The position numbers and the translations under genes were made by a program. Below the pieces are notes generated by a model. It was not told where the DNA came from, ran no database searches, and saw only the letters and a program-made list of their open reading frames with translations. Source: Gracilaria gracilis (taxonomy: Eukaryota; Rhodophyta; Florideophyceae; Gracilariales; Gracilariaceae). Taken from it: a DNA stretch of 64,000 bases. Shown in pieces: positions 22,609 through 33,831 of this stretch. Every line of letters begins with the position of its first letter. The stretch's first letter is position 1. The stretch is taken from positions 183,265 to 247,264 of the forward strand of contig JARGSG010000213.1 of assembly GCA_030374805.1 (NCBI GenBank), in the 5' to 3' direction.

Positions 22609-22803
22609 TTGAATATGGCGAAACGTAAGACGAGGGGTGTGAATGCGGAGGAGGTTAGCGGTCGCGCGTTAAAGAGCCGAAGGCGTGGCGAAACGGTAAG
22701 TGGGGAAGTTTGCACCGCTCGTAGTACGCGTGCGCCTTGGAGTGGTTTACGTGGGAAGGGAAGGAAGGGTGCGGCAAGGAGCGGCGGTACGCAGAGGAGC
22801 TAC

Positions 22804-22875
22804 GGTGCGGCAAGGAGCGACGTTGCGGCGAGGAGAGACGTTGCGGCGAGGAGAGACGGTGCGGCGAGGAGCGTC
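22804..22875 (+). repeat. 18-bp tandem repeat, four units, in coding sequence
   Basis: Four units of the form gttgcggcgaggagagac, two identical and two with changes, encode AARRD-type repeats in the basic N-terminal region. Confidence 0.85.
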
Positions 22876-22890
22876 GTGGGCGGAACATTG

Positions 22891-22944
22891 GAGCGAACGG
22901 AGCGAACGGAGCGAACGGAGCGAACGGAGCGAACGGAGCGAACG
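22891..22944 (+). repeat. 9-bp tandem repeat, six units
   Basis: Six exact copies of gagcgaacg encode repeated Glu-Arg-Thr. Perfect identity suggests recent expansion, in contrast to the otherwise damaged frame. Confidence 0.9.
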
Positions 22945-25488
22945 GTAAGCATTGTGGTGACGAAACCTATTGCGAACGCACGGGATCAAGAAGTGAGTCC
23001 CAAGAAAAGCATAGGAGCGCAGCGAGGTATGCCGAAAAAAATTCTGCGTGGTGGTCGGGAGAGAGATGGTCGTATAAGAGGCGCAGAGACTGCGCAAATT
23101 TTAGAGAAGAGCGATAGCGGGGATATGATAGTGAAGGGTTAAGAGCTTCGTACGAGCATCAAGGGGCGAACGATAGCAAGGAACAGTACCATATTAGGTA
23201 GTGGGGGTCTTCGAGGAAGAAAGGGAACTAACGGTGATAAAGTGCCTAAGGCTGGGGTACCCGAAGAGGTGGAAGGAGAAAGGGAGAGAGTGAGGTGTAG
23301 TCACCCGGCGAGGACGCGAGGAGTGGAGAGTTTGGTTGTTGTGACGCCAAATAGAGTGCAAGAGACGGAAAGCATTGGTTTCGAGCAAGAGAATGCGAAC
23401 CAGGAGTTGGAAGGAGTGGGGCGTGTGCGGCCAATAGCAGAACGTGAAATAGGGGAGGGTAGTGAGAGACGAATAGGGAGTGTGGTTCATGGATTGGTGG
23501 GTGTGGAAGTTGTAGAAAAGGGGGGAGATAAGCGACGAGAACATGCGGACGGGGGAGTGGTACGACGTAGAAGTAGTGGATCAACGAAGGAAATTGTCGG
23601 AGGGACAGCAGCAGTGGTTGAGAGGGATTTCGAAGGAAAGAACGACGTACAAACAGAATGGCGTCGGGAAGTGAATGTCGTGGAGACGGCGCCACTAACG
23701 TCTCAAGGGATGCGTGTCAAGCGCAACACCGTTTTAATTGCGAAGGATGTGGAAGACGAAAGTGATGGCGGTCGTGGAGAAAGCGGAGGTAGAATTCGAG
23801 GAGATGAATGGGGATCTACAAGGGAACGGGAAGAGACTGAGGAGAACTTAAGCGTATTGCCACGGTCTGCACTCGTTCAAAGGGTGAATGCACTAAAAGG
23901 ACAGTTGGGAAATATGAAGGAAGATCACTATACATTGATGGTGAGTTTGAAGCTGACGCAGGAAGAGCTGGGACGGCTGAGGGAGGAAAATAAACGGCAA
24001 AATGTGTTGCTTGAAAGTCTTAGGGAGGCAGTGAAGGTGAGAAAATGAGGTAGTGGAAGAAAGAAGGTGAGAGGGCGTCGAAAGTATGATATTGGAGTGG
24101 AAGAATGTTTTTATGGACTCGCAAGGGCTGTATATGATAGGATTCTTCATTATGCAAAGTTGGAGGCGTCTGAACTTTGTTTCGACACGGTAAACGTTGG
24201 TAGAAGCTGAAAGAACAGGAGTGAGACGGTGGAAGAAAATAGATAGGGGAGCATGTTTGTAGTTGGGGAGAAGGAGATGGTGCCTAGGTGCCCAATTCAG
24301 GTTGCATATGAGATGAGGGCATACAAACCACAGACAGAGGGTAGAAGTGATGTGTTGTTCAAGTATGTGGCCGAGACAAAAATAATGGGAGAGATGTGGG
24401 AGACGATAACGGAAGCGGGGAGGAAACAAGAGTGCGTGGAGAATGTAAGCGCGGACAAGTGTCTAAAGCAGCGGATGAAGCAGACGATAAGCGATGTGAT
24501 TGGGGTGCAAAAGCGGGCTGCTCGGGACAGATTATTCTCTTTACTCGGATATGATTTGATTGCGAAGCGGGTGAAGCCTAGCGAGGGGACGGAACTTGGT
24601 GAGGAGTTGAATGAAGAAGCAGATGGACGAGGCTCGCGAGAAGCTTATGGGAAGTGAAGAAGATGGGATGAACAAGTTGTGTGCGTGGAGAATGAGCCGT
24701 CTCGAAGATCTTGCGTACTCTGGGTTAACTGTGCATGCCCCACAGTGGGGCTGTGATGGTGAAGACAACTATTTCAAGAACAGAATGGTGGTGGCAGTGT
24801 TGGAGGAGTACATGAGATACGCAGTGGAGACCAAATGTAATGGGGAAAAGCATTACGTGGATGGGACGGTGATGCACCTCGCCAGGCTTGATGCGTGCAT
24901 CGGGTGTGTTGTGAAAACGATGAACGAGGGTGCGGGACGTGGAGGACAAAGGCAGCTCTTGTTTTCTACATTGTATGGGAGTTATCTGCCGACGGCAGTG
25001 GCGAGTATATTGAAGGTGGCATGGGAATTGGTGGGGGACGAGTACGGCGAAGAGTTTTAGAACGATGGGTTCTTATAGGGGGATCCGAGGTGTGTGTCCG
25101 GGAATTTGGAGAGAACTGCGACGGTTGGGCTGTGGATTCCATCGAGGGAGAATGTATATCTAGCGGTGAGGGAGGAATACTTTATGGCGAATTTTACGCG
25201 GAGACTTGGAGCGGTTCTTGATTGCTACATAGCGGCGTGCCGACCGGAGGAGCCCAATTTCAGTCGTTTGGTTGGGCATCGGGGAGAGGGTAGAGATGGG
25301 TCAGAAGGAGGAGAGGGGAGAGGGTAGGGTGAAGAAGAGTGGGAGGAGTGGAGATAGCTCCCTACAAGCATCAGAAGTGGACCATTTTGTACCTGTAGTG
25401 GAGCGTGCAGTGACCAATTGCATACGGGAGGGATCGAAATGAGTCCGGCAAAAGGCCACGTGGCAGGGGTCGATTTTTTGAAATTTGT

Positions 25489-25890
25489 TTATGATGACTG
25501 ATACTGTCCGGCAGTGGTCCGGTCTATGGCAGGTGTTGAAAACATGGTCGATAGGAGTTCCACGTAGCCGCAGAGATGTTTTTTTGCCGTCGCTAAACCC
25601 TCCTCCACATCACCCCACCCACCGCGCCACGACAACGGAGCCGTTTTCGGCCTGTCTTCGTCCCAGAGATGCCACTTTGTGCCTCCATCGGTATTCAGTT
25701 TCCATTTAACATTAAATGTTGCCTCTGCGGCGTCAATCACGGCCTGAGTCAACCAGGCGGTATTGAGAACAACGGTGCAGAGACGATCTTATCCATCACT
25801 GTTCATGGGGTCTCAATCCAGCATGGCGAACTTCAACGCCAGAGCGTTGACCTCCTTCATGTCAGCCCCTGTGTGGTGTTGAATCACGGT
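25489..25890 (-). pseudogene. Unidentified broken frame downstream of Rav1
   Basis: Read on the minus strand through a TGA at 25813 and a TAA at 25789, this gives a continuous protein-like sequence including LTQAVIDAAEATFNVKWKL and GGTKWHLWDED. No family is recognised. It is in a different frame from the end of the Rav1 gene and may be the end of another gene or a transposon fragment near the right boundary of the giant element. Confidence 0.35.
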
Positions 25891-27979
25891 CGGTACGATA
25901 TGGCAATCGACCTATTCACGCTTGTACTGTAACTGATTGCGTGATTGATTGCATCACGTCCAGCTGCAGCAGCGTGCGCGAATCCGACATCTTGATCTCC
26001 CCGTTGGAGCTTTCTGACATCAGCACCCTGCCGCGTGGCACCTCCAGCGCCAAGCACGTGACATCACTGTCGTGAGCCAGTAGCTCCGCCACGCACTTGT
26101 TCGTACAAATGTCAACCACCGACATCGAGCCGTCCAATCCGCCCGTCACGACCCACATTCGGTCCTCCAACGGTGCCAGGAATCGCCCTTCGCTCTGATG
26201 GTTCACCGCTGCGCTCTACCTTGCGTGAAAGCTTGAATGCGCCCCGCGTGTGTCAAAAATGCGAAGCAAATTCCCCACCTATGGAGGCACCGTTGCGTCA
26301 CTAACCACCACGACCGTATGTCGCTCGTCTAGAAACGTTCCACCTGATATGATACAGTTGTCAAACGCACGAATCAATTTGGCTCGATTGCCAGCGCTCC
26401 CTTTTCGCGGTCGCGAACAGTACATATCCGACTCGTCTGGATGCATAAACCGCCAGTAACGTGTTCCCGTACGCTGAGAAACATAAATCAGTCACGCTTC
26501 CCTACCAATCTTCCCTGAACGACGCTAGCGATATCAGCTCTGCGAAAGCCCACAGTCACACAACCCCGTCCATACCCCCAGAAGCAAACCTGGGTTACAG
26601 CGGATGTGACGCCAGCGTTGTCGCTTCCACTTGATGTCTCCAAACTGCCTTTCGTCCACGACTGTGTCTCGACCGCTGCAAATAGTTAACCTCACCGCGC
26701 CCTTTCATGTCCAGAGGAACGTATGGACCCTCACCAAACCCATCAAACGAGCTCAAGAAAGATTCGTCATCGTCCGGTGCGCTTTCCGTAGACTCTCGAT
26801 CCCGATCCTTCGCTAAAGCTTCTAGACGCTCGTCCTTCTCCTCTTCCTCCTTCGCGCGCTTTGACTTGTAGTGCGAGCGGAATCCCGCCGGCATAGTCGT
26901 GTATGAAAAAGGTACAATTTCTTGTATTCCTTTCGGCGTTGCTACAATACTGAGGGAGGGTCTGTGGCACTAACGCAAAGCGTCCTGAAAAGCACTCCGT
27001 CCTCGCGGTATAGAGATGCATTTCTTCCTTTCCCCGACCACGGTCCCTGAGTGGAAGAGGAGAACCGAACCGGGTATGCCCCATACAACGAGTCTGCGGA
27101 GGTTTTATCGAACAACTTCATTCCCTCCTTCATAGCAGTACTTTCCCCAGTCCATTTTCGTTCGCTTCTCTTGCGTCTTCTTCGCCCGCCATTTTTTTGT
27201 TCTGCCGCTTCTACAGCCGCTTTGGAAGCAGCTGCTGCCATCTCTGCAGCGGCTTCTGTTGATGCCTCAGATAACATGGGTGCATACTCTGGTGAGCAGC
27301 CAAGAGCCGTCCAAAGGTCAACAAACGCACCTGCTGCTTCGTCAAGCTGTGACGAGTCGTTTGCGTTCGCTTCTGAGCCAAAGCCACGCAGAGGCACCCA
27401 TTGCGACATTGCGTCTTCCGCGAGTTGCTCCAGGCTCTCCGACGCCCGCACCAGACGGAATGAATTGTCATAACCTCTCTCACAATCAATCGCCAACAGA
27501 GAATGTGAACCTCGATGATGCTTCTTGTGCTTGTTGCTTCTGATGTTCTCCGCGCAAAGTCCGCTGCATGATACGCCAGATTGCCGCACAGATATGCTGC
27601 TGAAGCAGCCCCAAGCGTAGAACTGAAGGCAGGGTGAATCCGAATGACAGCAAACGGATCGTCGTGGCTCACTGAAAGCATCGAAGTCGCGAATGAGTCA
27701 CCAGTAATCACTGCACTGAGCCCAGCGGCGTCCCCTCCCATAGAAATAGATGGGGTTCCACGATATCTACATATATGTCCCAGCGTCGGTGAAATACTCA
27801 AGATCACAGGATTGCTTGCGACGTGACGCAGTGCTTCGATCGACACCGAATCTGGTGCAAGTGAGCTACACCCAGAAGTCATCGAGTTCATATCGTCGTC
27901 ATCCCGTTCGAAAAAGTCCTCGGCGGTTGGCAATCTTGGTTGCCACGAGACTTCACATGCACGCAAGATGTACCAAATA

Positions 27980-27992
27980 TTTTTTTTTTTTT
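27980..27992. repeat. 13-base T homopolymer at a frame change
   Basis: On the coding strand this is an A run inside a Lys-rich segment of the Rav1 gene. The reading frame changes here from the central domain to the C-terminal region, so polymerase slippage or a sequencing length error is a likely cause. Confidence 0.7.
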
Positions 27993-30900
27993 ATTCTTTT
28001 CTTCGATTCACGGCTTTTCTCCACATCCGCATCAAATACAACCAGGGCTGCATAAGTTAGAGTAATCGCGCAGTCTACTTGATCTTCTTTCACGAGCTCC
28101 ATGACTGCACATTCTACTGCTTTCACTGTTCTCTCAAGCTGTAGAGGACTGTCCTTCAGATCTCGTACGTCTGCCGCTAGCAAATCCTCAAGACTACTTT
28201 CTGTCGCACCAGAACGAACCGCACCTGCATATGAGACTGCCCTCATTTGAAGCATTTCAACAGCGGCTAGCAACATCGCACCATGCGTTGTTTCAATGTG
28301 GCACTTCGAAAATACTCTCCCTATCTTTTGACCGAATCCTTCGCCATCAGCTCTAAGGATATCGAAGCTTACCATGAGGGCTGCAACTGGACTTCCATTC
28401 CCAAGCAAGGCACGAACCGCTTTGCATCGACATTCCCGTGTTGTTGACTTTGCTGCATATGTTCCTCGTATTGGAGGCCGACTACATAGCGCATTTACAT
28501 GAGACAAAGCATGATCCACTTCCGGAACGGAACCACACAGTACTTTGTCAACATCGGATATCTCAGTACACTTCGGAGGATACCTGGTCTGACTCGCAGT
28601 GTTCAGCGCTTCTTCGCGCTGCCCTGTGAACCAGAGAGCCAAACTCTTCTCATGATCATCACCATTTCTTTCCGCTGCAGCTATAATGTTCTTCAGAGTA
28701 TCTTGCAGAAACTCACCGTTCTGTACAATGCGAGCAAGAAAGACTGCCAGTTGATTGTCTTTTATTCGGGACCTGACAGGGTTAATCGCGCTTTGTACCT
28801 CTGAAGCGAGAAAGAAAAATGCTACAGCCATTTCCATTCGATGCTTTGATAACAAAACAAACGCGTTCTTCCTAGCGGCCAGTTTGTTCTCATCCGTACT
28901 GAAATCTCGAGATAAGAATTGAGCCATTCGAGTATTCTGTTGCGCCCTATACAGAGCAGACAAAGTTCTTCTCCGACCCATTACTATGTACCACAATGCA
29001 GCATCATCCGGATTGCGAGTAGAATTGAAATCAGCTCTTGCAATCCGCTCCGCCAACCGCTTGCATCCGGACAGGGTGCTCACCCACCAACCTGCCCCTA
29101 AGGCCCTTGCACTGTCCCATACTCTTGCCTTCTCCCTCGAAAACGGTTGACCAGGGGTGCTTTGGGGTAGAAAGAAGTCCAAAAGTGCGTCAGATGAAGA
29201 AGACTGAACAGCATTCGATACAACTGAAAGCGGAACGGTAGCGTTTCTCGAAAGTCTCGAAAGTTCCCTGTAGCATGATGCCAAGACAGCAAAACGCGCC
29301 CCTAGAACATCCAAGGAACCGAGTATGGTGCGGACGGATGCTGTCGCTCTAGCAATAGCTGCTAAAATGCCTTGCTCCGCACGAGACAGTCCAGCTAAGC
29401 TCAGAACTCGAAGTCTGGATGCAAGCTTGGACAAATCTGGTACGCCTTGTTCATCTTCCGCAAAGTCATTCTTTTCACCAGATTCATACTCTTTCGCGAA
29501 CTGAGCTTCTGACTTTTCAATTAACTTAGGGAACAAATTCTGCGAGCTTTGAATACCAAACGGATTTGCAGTGAAACTGCTGCCGTTCATCGCAACGTTA
29601 TCTTTTGCGGGAGCATTGTCACGATCAGAAGTTAATGTTGATATTGGTGGAGGTGGTGCAATTAGGCCCCGCCCTGCTCCGTATGATGTTTCGGAGGCCT
29701 TCCGCAAAAGCATTCTGCGTACGAACGCATGCAATTCTTCAAGAGAGGACACAAGTTGCCATGCGCGACCCCCTGTTAGTAGTTGAGCAATCAGACTGTT
29801 CGCAGGGCTGTACCCTGCAGCATTTGAGCTAAAGTTAGCTGTATAAGTTTCGTTCTTAGAGACACCTAGAACACAAAGGCCTCGACCAGATGAAGCCACA
29901 AAAACACTCTTGCCAACATGCTTCAATGAATACTGTTGGGCGCCCAAGTGATCTAAGGGAACTTCGCTTTGTTGCAGGCACTCCCAGGGAGAGCCGAGTC
30001 TGCGGCGGTATCGCTGGAAAGTTCCATTCGCCCTTAAAGCTATTAGTGAGAAGTTAGTGTCTTGATCAAACCCAATGGAAGAAGTGAAGCCCAGTCGATG
30101 AGAGCCTTCATCCTTTTCTTCTGATATAGTCGCTTGGTACTCGACATGCCACGTTACTGCCTCCAAAGAATCGCGGGACCACACTATCGTGATTTCAGAC
30201 CCATGTAGACTCATGATACGGGAGCCACCGTAAAGAACTTCAACTTCCTTGACGGCACCGAGATCCGACTCCGGTTGAAGATGAGCAAGTTGACGTAGCC
30301 AAATGACTCCTTCATCTGCCTCTTCTTCGTCGCTCTCCTCATCCGTAAGCCCGTTGGAGGTTGCCATCTCAGACTCGCCAGCGATGTTAATAAACAGGCT
30401 ACCGTCCTCCCCACCACGAAAATGTGATGGCCAATGTTTGTTAGTTCCCCCGTACTAATACAAGTTACACAGTGGTGTCTACTACCACTAACGCGGACTA
30501 CGCAAGGTTCAAGTTTCACTCCTTTCGATGCCGTCTGACCACTTGCCAGACGCAAAGGCGACCATCTTCCCTCACGCCGAGAACTGCTCACTTTGCAGCA
30601 AGCTCCAAATCACCCTTACCTATCTGCATTAGGACAGATATGAGGTGTGACACGGACTCCACCGCACCGCGCGTTCTGGAGCGACATACCGCAACCTGTT
30701 TGCCGTACTGCACGTCCTGCTTCGAGGTGAAATCGGTTTTGCTGACAAGGTTGATGAACTGGAACAACCGCAGCTATCAGTGAGCTGCATCGCATGTAAA
30801 GATGCCCAACTCCCATCGATTGCGGGAGGTGAACTTGATGGGACAGAAGGCTACGGCAGTGTGAGGCCCAGGAAGTGCGGCTACGGGCGTCAACGATTTC

Positions 30901-32258
30901 CAGGCGCCCGACGACACATTTGTACGCCAGATCAACACGTCTCCGCTACAACCACGGCTCGCAAGTTATCCGTTGCTACCAAGCATGGTTGACGAGCACG
31001 GCTCAGTGGCCACAATATCAACGACCGGCGACGTATAGCCAACACCTACTCGCGCGCGACATACTGCAGGCATATTGGAGGTGAGACAGACATCATAGCG
31101 CGCCAGAAACGGGATGCCCTGGCGGACAGCTAGCGCGAAGATGGCGACGAGGTTGGGCGCCTGTGGCGGCTCCGGACTGCGCAAGCGACGCTCGCCGTTC
31201 GAAATGGCGTACGACTTGACCAAGCCGATGTTGTGCTTGGACGAGGTGGTAAGCGGAATGGGCACAACGGCCTTCATGGCGGCCACGGCCACATCGCGCA
31301 ACGGAAAGTCAGGCCGACGCTGGTCAAGGTCCATGTCGGCCTCCAGCGCATTGAGCGGGTCGTCATTGGCGGGCTCCAGGCGGGCAAACTCGGCGCATGG
31401 GCGGTCATCAAGGCCGCGCACGCGCCAGGCGCGCGCGTCGTCTCCCGCCACGCGCAGCACCCAGTGATAGCAGCGGCTAGGTTTGGGCGCGGTGCCCTCC
31501 GCCAGGAAGGGGTGCGCGGCGTTGGTGGCCATGGCATCGCCCTCATCGTCGGCAACGCCGCCACCACCGCCCCACGACACGAAGGCGGCGCCCGCACGCG
31601 CGGTGCGTTCCACGTGCGGGCTTCGCGCAATTTCTTCGATCCACGACTCGGGGCTGACGGAGAGCGGTTGATTGTCGTTGTAGGGCTTGTTACGGGAGGA
31701 GACGCGCACCCAGATGCGGATGGTGCCGTCGCGGTCGGTGGTCATGAGCGCCTGGTTGCCGCCGCCGCGCTTCTTCCAGTCGAGGTTTGAGACGCCGGAG
31801 CGGCCGTGCACAATCTGCGCGCACGGCACGTGGCGCAGGCTGGTGGCGATGCGAAACAAATAAGACACGCGCGCATACAGGCACGACACGGCGACGTAGG
31901 CGGCGTCCGGCGACATGGCGGCGAGCGCGAGCGGCAGCGTGGGGATCTGGGCGCGCTGCACCACCACGCGCGGCGAGTAGCGCACGGGGCGGTGGTGCGG
32001 CGAGAGAATCCACACGAAGATGGTGTCAGCGACGGTGCATAGCTCGCGGCCCAACGCGCTCCACGACAGCGACACGATGGGGTGCGCCAGGCGCGCCGGC
32101 ATCTGCGGCGGCGGCACCACCACCTCCGGGCGACGGCAGTCGTACACGAAGCGCAGCTCGCGCGCGGCGGGCGACCAGCCCTCGAAGACGACGACGCAGT
32201 CGCCAAAGGCGGCCGTGACGGCGGCGTCGTACTGACGAAAGGCAAGCGCGCTGACACA

Positions 32259-32280
32259 GCGCGCGCGCGCGCGCGCGCGG
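32259..32280. repeat. (GC)n microsatellite in the Rav1 N-terminus
   Basis: An uninterrupted alternating GC run encodes an Arg-Ala repeat within the WD region. It lies in a strongly GC-rich, CpG-rich island covering about 31-34.9 kb that contrasts with the AT-richer transposon sequence around it. Confidence 0.8.
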
Positions 32281-32552
32281 CGCAGCTCAGGCGGCGCGCG
32301 CAGTCGAAGCAGCGCGTGCAGATCGGAGGCGCGCGCAATGACCAGCTGGTCGGCGGTGGCGTAGGCGACCAGCAGCACGCCGCGGAAGAGCAGCACGTCC
32401 AGGCAGCCGGAGTGCGACGTGACGGCGGGCGGCAGGTGCTGCACGGCGTGCAGCGCTCGCGGCGGCGGGCGCAGCGCGCTCGCGAAGCGCACGGCGTCGG
32501 CGTCCTCGCTGTGCGCCGGCGCGCTCAGCGCCGGCGCCATTGATGCTGCCAC

Positions 32553-32886
32553 CGCTGCGGTTTGTGCGCGCGCTCAAACGACGGCGCCCTTGTCAGCGTC
32601 ACACCGCTTGCCGCCGGCAATCACATCACAAAGCCCAAGTGCACCCGCACGCGCACCCGCTGCCAAGTGCCGAGGCGCAGCGCTGACAGCCGCTCCGACT
32701 GTAAGCTGCGTAGCGTTGCCTTTTCATCTCTTCTCAATGAGAAGTTTTCATTTACATTTATATACAATAGAGTATGAGTCATATCTATATCTAGCTACCC
32801 AAGGGTAGCGTTTATAGGTTTGATGGCATGGAGTACTCTATGCCACAGGCTGCCCGCCCAACCTGCCCGCCACACAAAGAGCCGCA
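32553..32886. promoter_or_regulatory. Divergent promoter region of Rav1 and the secreted-protein ORF
   Basis: These 334 bp separate two head-to-head start codons. They contain an AT-rich stretch with tatatacaat/tatctatat-type motifs near 32760-32790, on the side of the plus-strand gene. No specific factor site is claimed. Confidence 0.35.
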
Positions 32887-33831
32887 ATGCCGCGCCTATC
32901 ACCGCCTCTTCTCTCGGCTCTCGTGGCGTTACTGCTGCTCGCCGGCGCACGAGCCAAATTTGTGGAGCTCACGCACGTGTTCGGCACCGCCACGTGCAAC
33001 AGCTTCGCGTTAGTGTGCAAGCGCTCCGCCAACGAGACCAAAGCGTTCGTGTTAAGTAGCTTTTTGCGCGCTACGCGCAACACGGCCGCCCATAACAACA
33101 ACACCGTGCACTGCGTTGCGCGCGTGCTGCCGCACCTAAACGCCACCCAGTTTGCGCGCTATACGCAGCCTATGCTAGACTGCTGCGTGCGGCGTCCGCC
33201 GCTGTCCGAGACAGACGCGACTGACCCACGCCCCTTCTCGTTTGACACCACGTCGTGTCGCTCCAAGGTGGCGTGGTCCAACAACGATGTGCAGTCGTCC
33301 GTGGCGTTTGTGCGCGAGTGTGCCCAGTCGCCGTTTCATGAGGTCACCCCGGGCTGGGCGCACTACATCTTGGTGGGGCACGAGTCATATGCGGCCGCGG
33401 AACTGCTGGCGATGAGGAGCTGCGCAAGGGATGCCGAGCGGCAGATGAGCGAGCTTTGCTTGCGCAAGCCGGGCGATTATGACGTTCTGGCGCTGCAGTT
33501 GCTGCAGGTGTGCTGCAACCCTGTGCGTCGTCAATCAAGTTCCACTGCGCTGCAGTTGCTCGGCGTGATCTGCGCCCGATCAAGTTTGAGTTTTAGATAT
33601 CTTACCGGTAAAGAATACAAATTTCCCTTGTGTTCCTGGCGCCGACGCTACACGTTTCTTCGCGGGGGGAATGAGGGGGGAGGGGGCGCCCCCGTTCGTT
33701 GCCGCCGACGTCCGTCGTTGCCCTACGCCACGCTCACTCAATGGATGTGGTGCTGGCTGACGGCGCGAGCATCCGCTCGCTTTCGCGCATCGCACAAACC
33801 GCCACTAAGCTGTCCGAGTTCATCTAAATGA
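32887..33831 (+). CDS. Cys-rich predicted secreted protein
   Basis: The open frame is 314 codons. It starts with a textbook signal peptide (LSPPLLSALVALLLLAGARA, cleavage near residue 23) and is followed by a Cys-rich region with pairs such as LDCC and VCC and several N-x-S/T sites. No known family is recognised. The last third (after about 33600) is low-complexity and overlaps the start of the Rad9 frame in another phase, so the true C-terminus is probably nearer 33600 and may involve a splice or a lost stop. It is divergently arranged with Rav1. Confidence 0.5.
   Translation: MPRLSPPLLSALVALLLLAGARAKFVELTHVFGTATCNSFALVCKRSANETKAFVLSSFLRATRNTAAHNNNTVHCVARVLPHLNATQFARYTQPMLDCCVRRPPLSETDATDPRPFSFDTTSCRSKVAWSNNDVQSSVAFVRECAQSPFHEVTPGWAHYILVGHESYAAAELLAMRSCARDAERQMSELCLRKPGDYDVLALQLLQVCCNPVRRQSSSTALQLLGVICARSSLSFRYLTGKEYKFPLCSWRRRYTFLRGGNEGGGGAPVRCRRRPSLPYATLTQWMWCWLTARASARFRASHKPPLSCPSSSK

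Larger units (their letters stand above)
22609..25327 (+). pseudogene. Repeat-rich basic coiled-coil protein of the giant element
   Basis: The gene starts MNMAKRKTRG at 22609 and can be read for about 905 codons. The N-terminal third is highly basic and low-complexity, with AARRD repeats and an (ERT) tract. A middle Arg/Glu-rich region leads to a heptad-patterned coiled coil (LVQRVNALKGQLGNMKEDHY, then EELGRLREENKRQ) ending near 24045. The C-terminal third is globular-looking with conserved-type blocks (SRLEDLAYSG, YGSYLPTAVASILKV). In-frame stops are TAA 23140, TGA 24046, TGA 24208, TAG 24244, TAG 25058 and TAG 25076, and a frame change lies near 24630. No known domain is recognised. Its position and strand suggest it belongs with the methyltransferase-SET gene. 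Confidence 0.5.
10404..25330. mobile_element. Giant mobile element with DNA/chromatin-modification genes
   Basis: I group this region as one element because its left end is shared, inverted, with the left arm. Its genes (coiled coil, dehydrogenase, ParB/dioxygenase, methyltransferase-SET, repeat-rich coiled coil) look unlike the host genes that follow. The left terminus is the motif at 10410-10423. A matching right terminus was not found near 25.3-25.5 kb, so the right boundary is inferred from the start of the Rav1 neighbourhood. No transposase, recombinase or helicase was recognised inside, so mobility is inferred and may depend on a protein supplied in trans. Confidence 0.55.
25916..32540 (-). 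pseudogene. RAV1: Rav1/DMXL (rabconnectin-3) family WD-repeat protein, degenerate
   Basis: Family members build the RAVE/rabconnectin-3 complex that assembles the V-ATPase. From the ATG at 32538-32540 an open block to 30966 encodes N-terminal WD repeats (SLSWSALGRELCTVAD). A second block (30367-27953, about 800 codons) carries the central Rav1 domain, with ALGAGWWVSTLSGCKRLAERI, DDAALWYIVMGRR and LSKHRMEMAVAFFFLA. C-terminal WD repeats follow (GGLDGSMSVVDI, HDSDVTCLALE, down to 25916). Between these the gene is damaged. There is a TAA at 30966 with several more stops down to 30420, a frame change at a 13-T run (27980-27992), another near 27560, and TAA 26595, TGA 26556, TAG 26502, TAG 26279 and TAG 26216. 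WD homology runs straight across them, so they are lesions in exon sequence. Confidence 0.8.

Noticed and set aside
31274-32577. Several long Arg/Ala-rich frames on both strands
   Set aside because: They are GC-rich shadows of the Rav1 N-terminal frame; only the minus-strand frame shows WD-repeat content.
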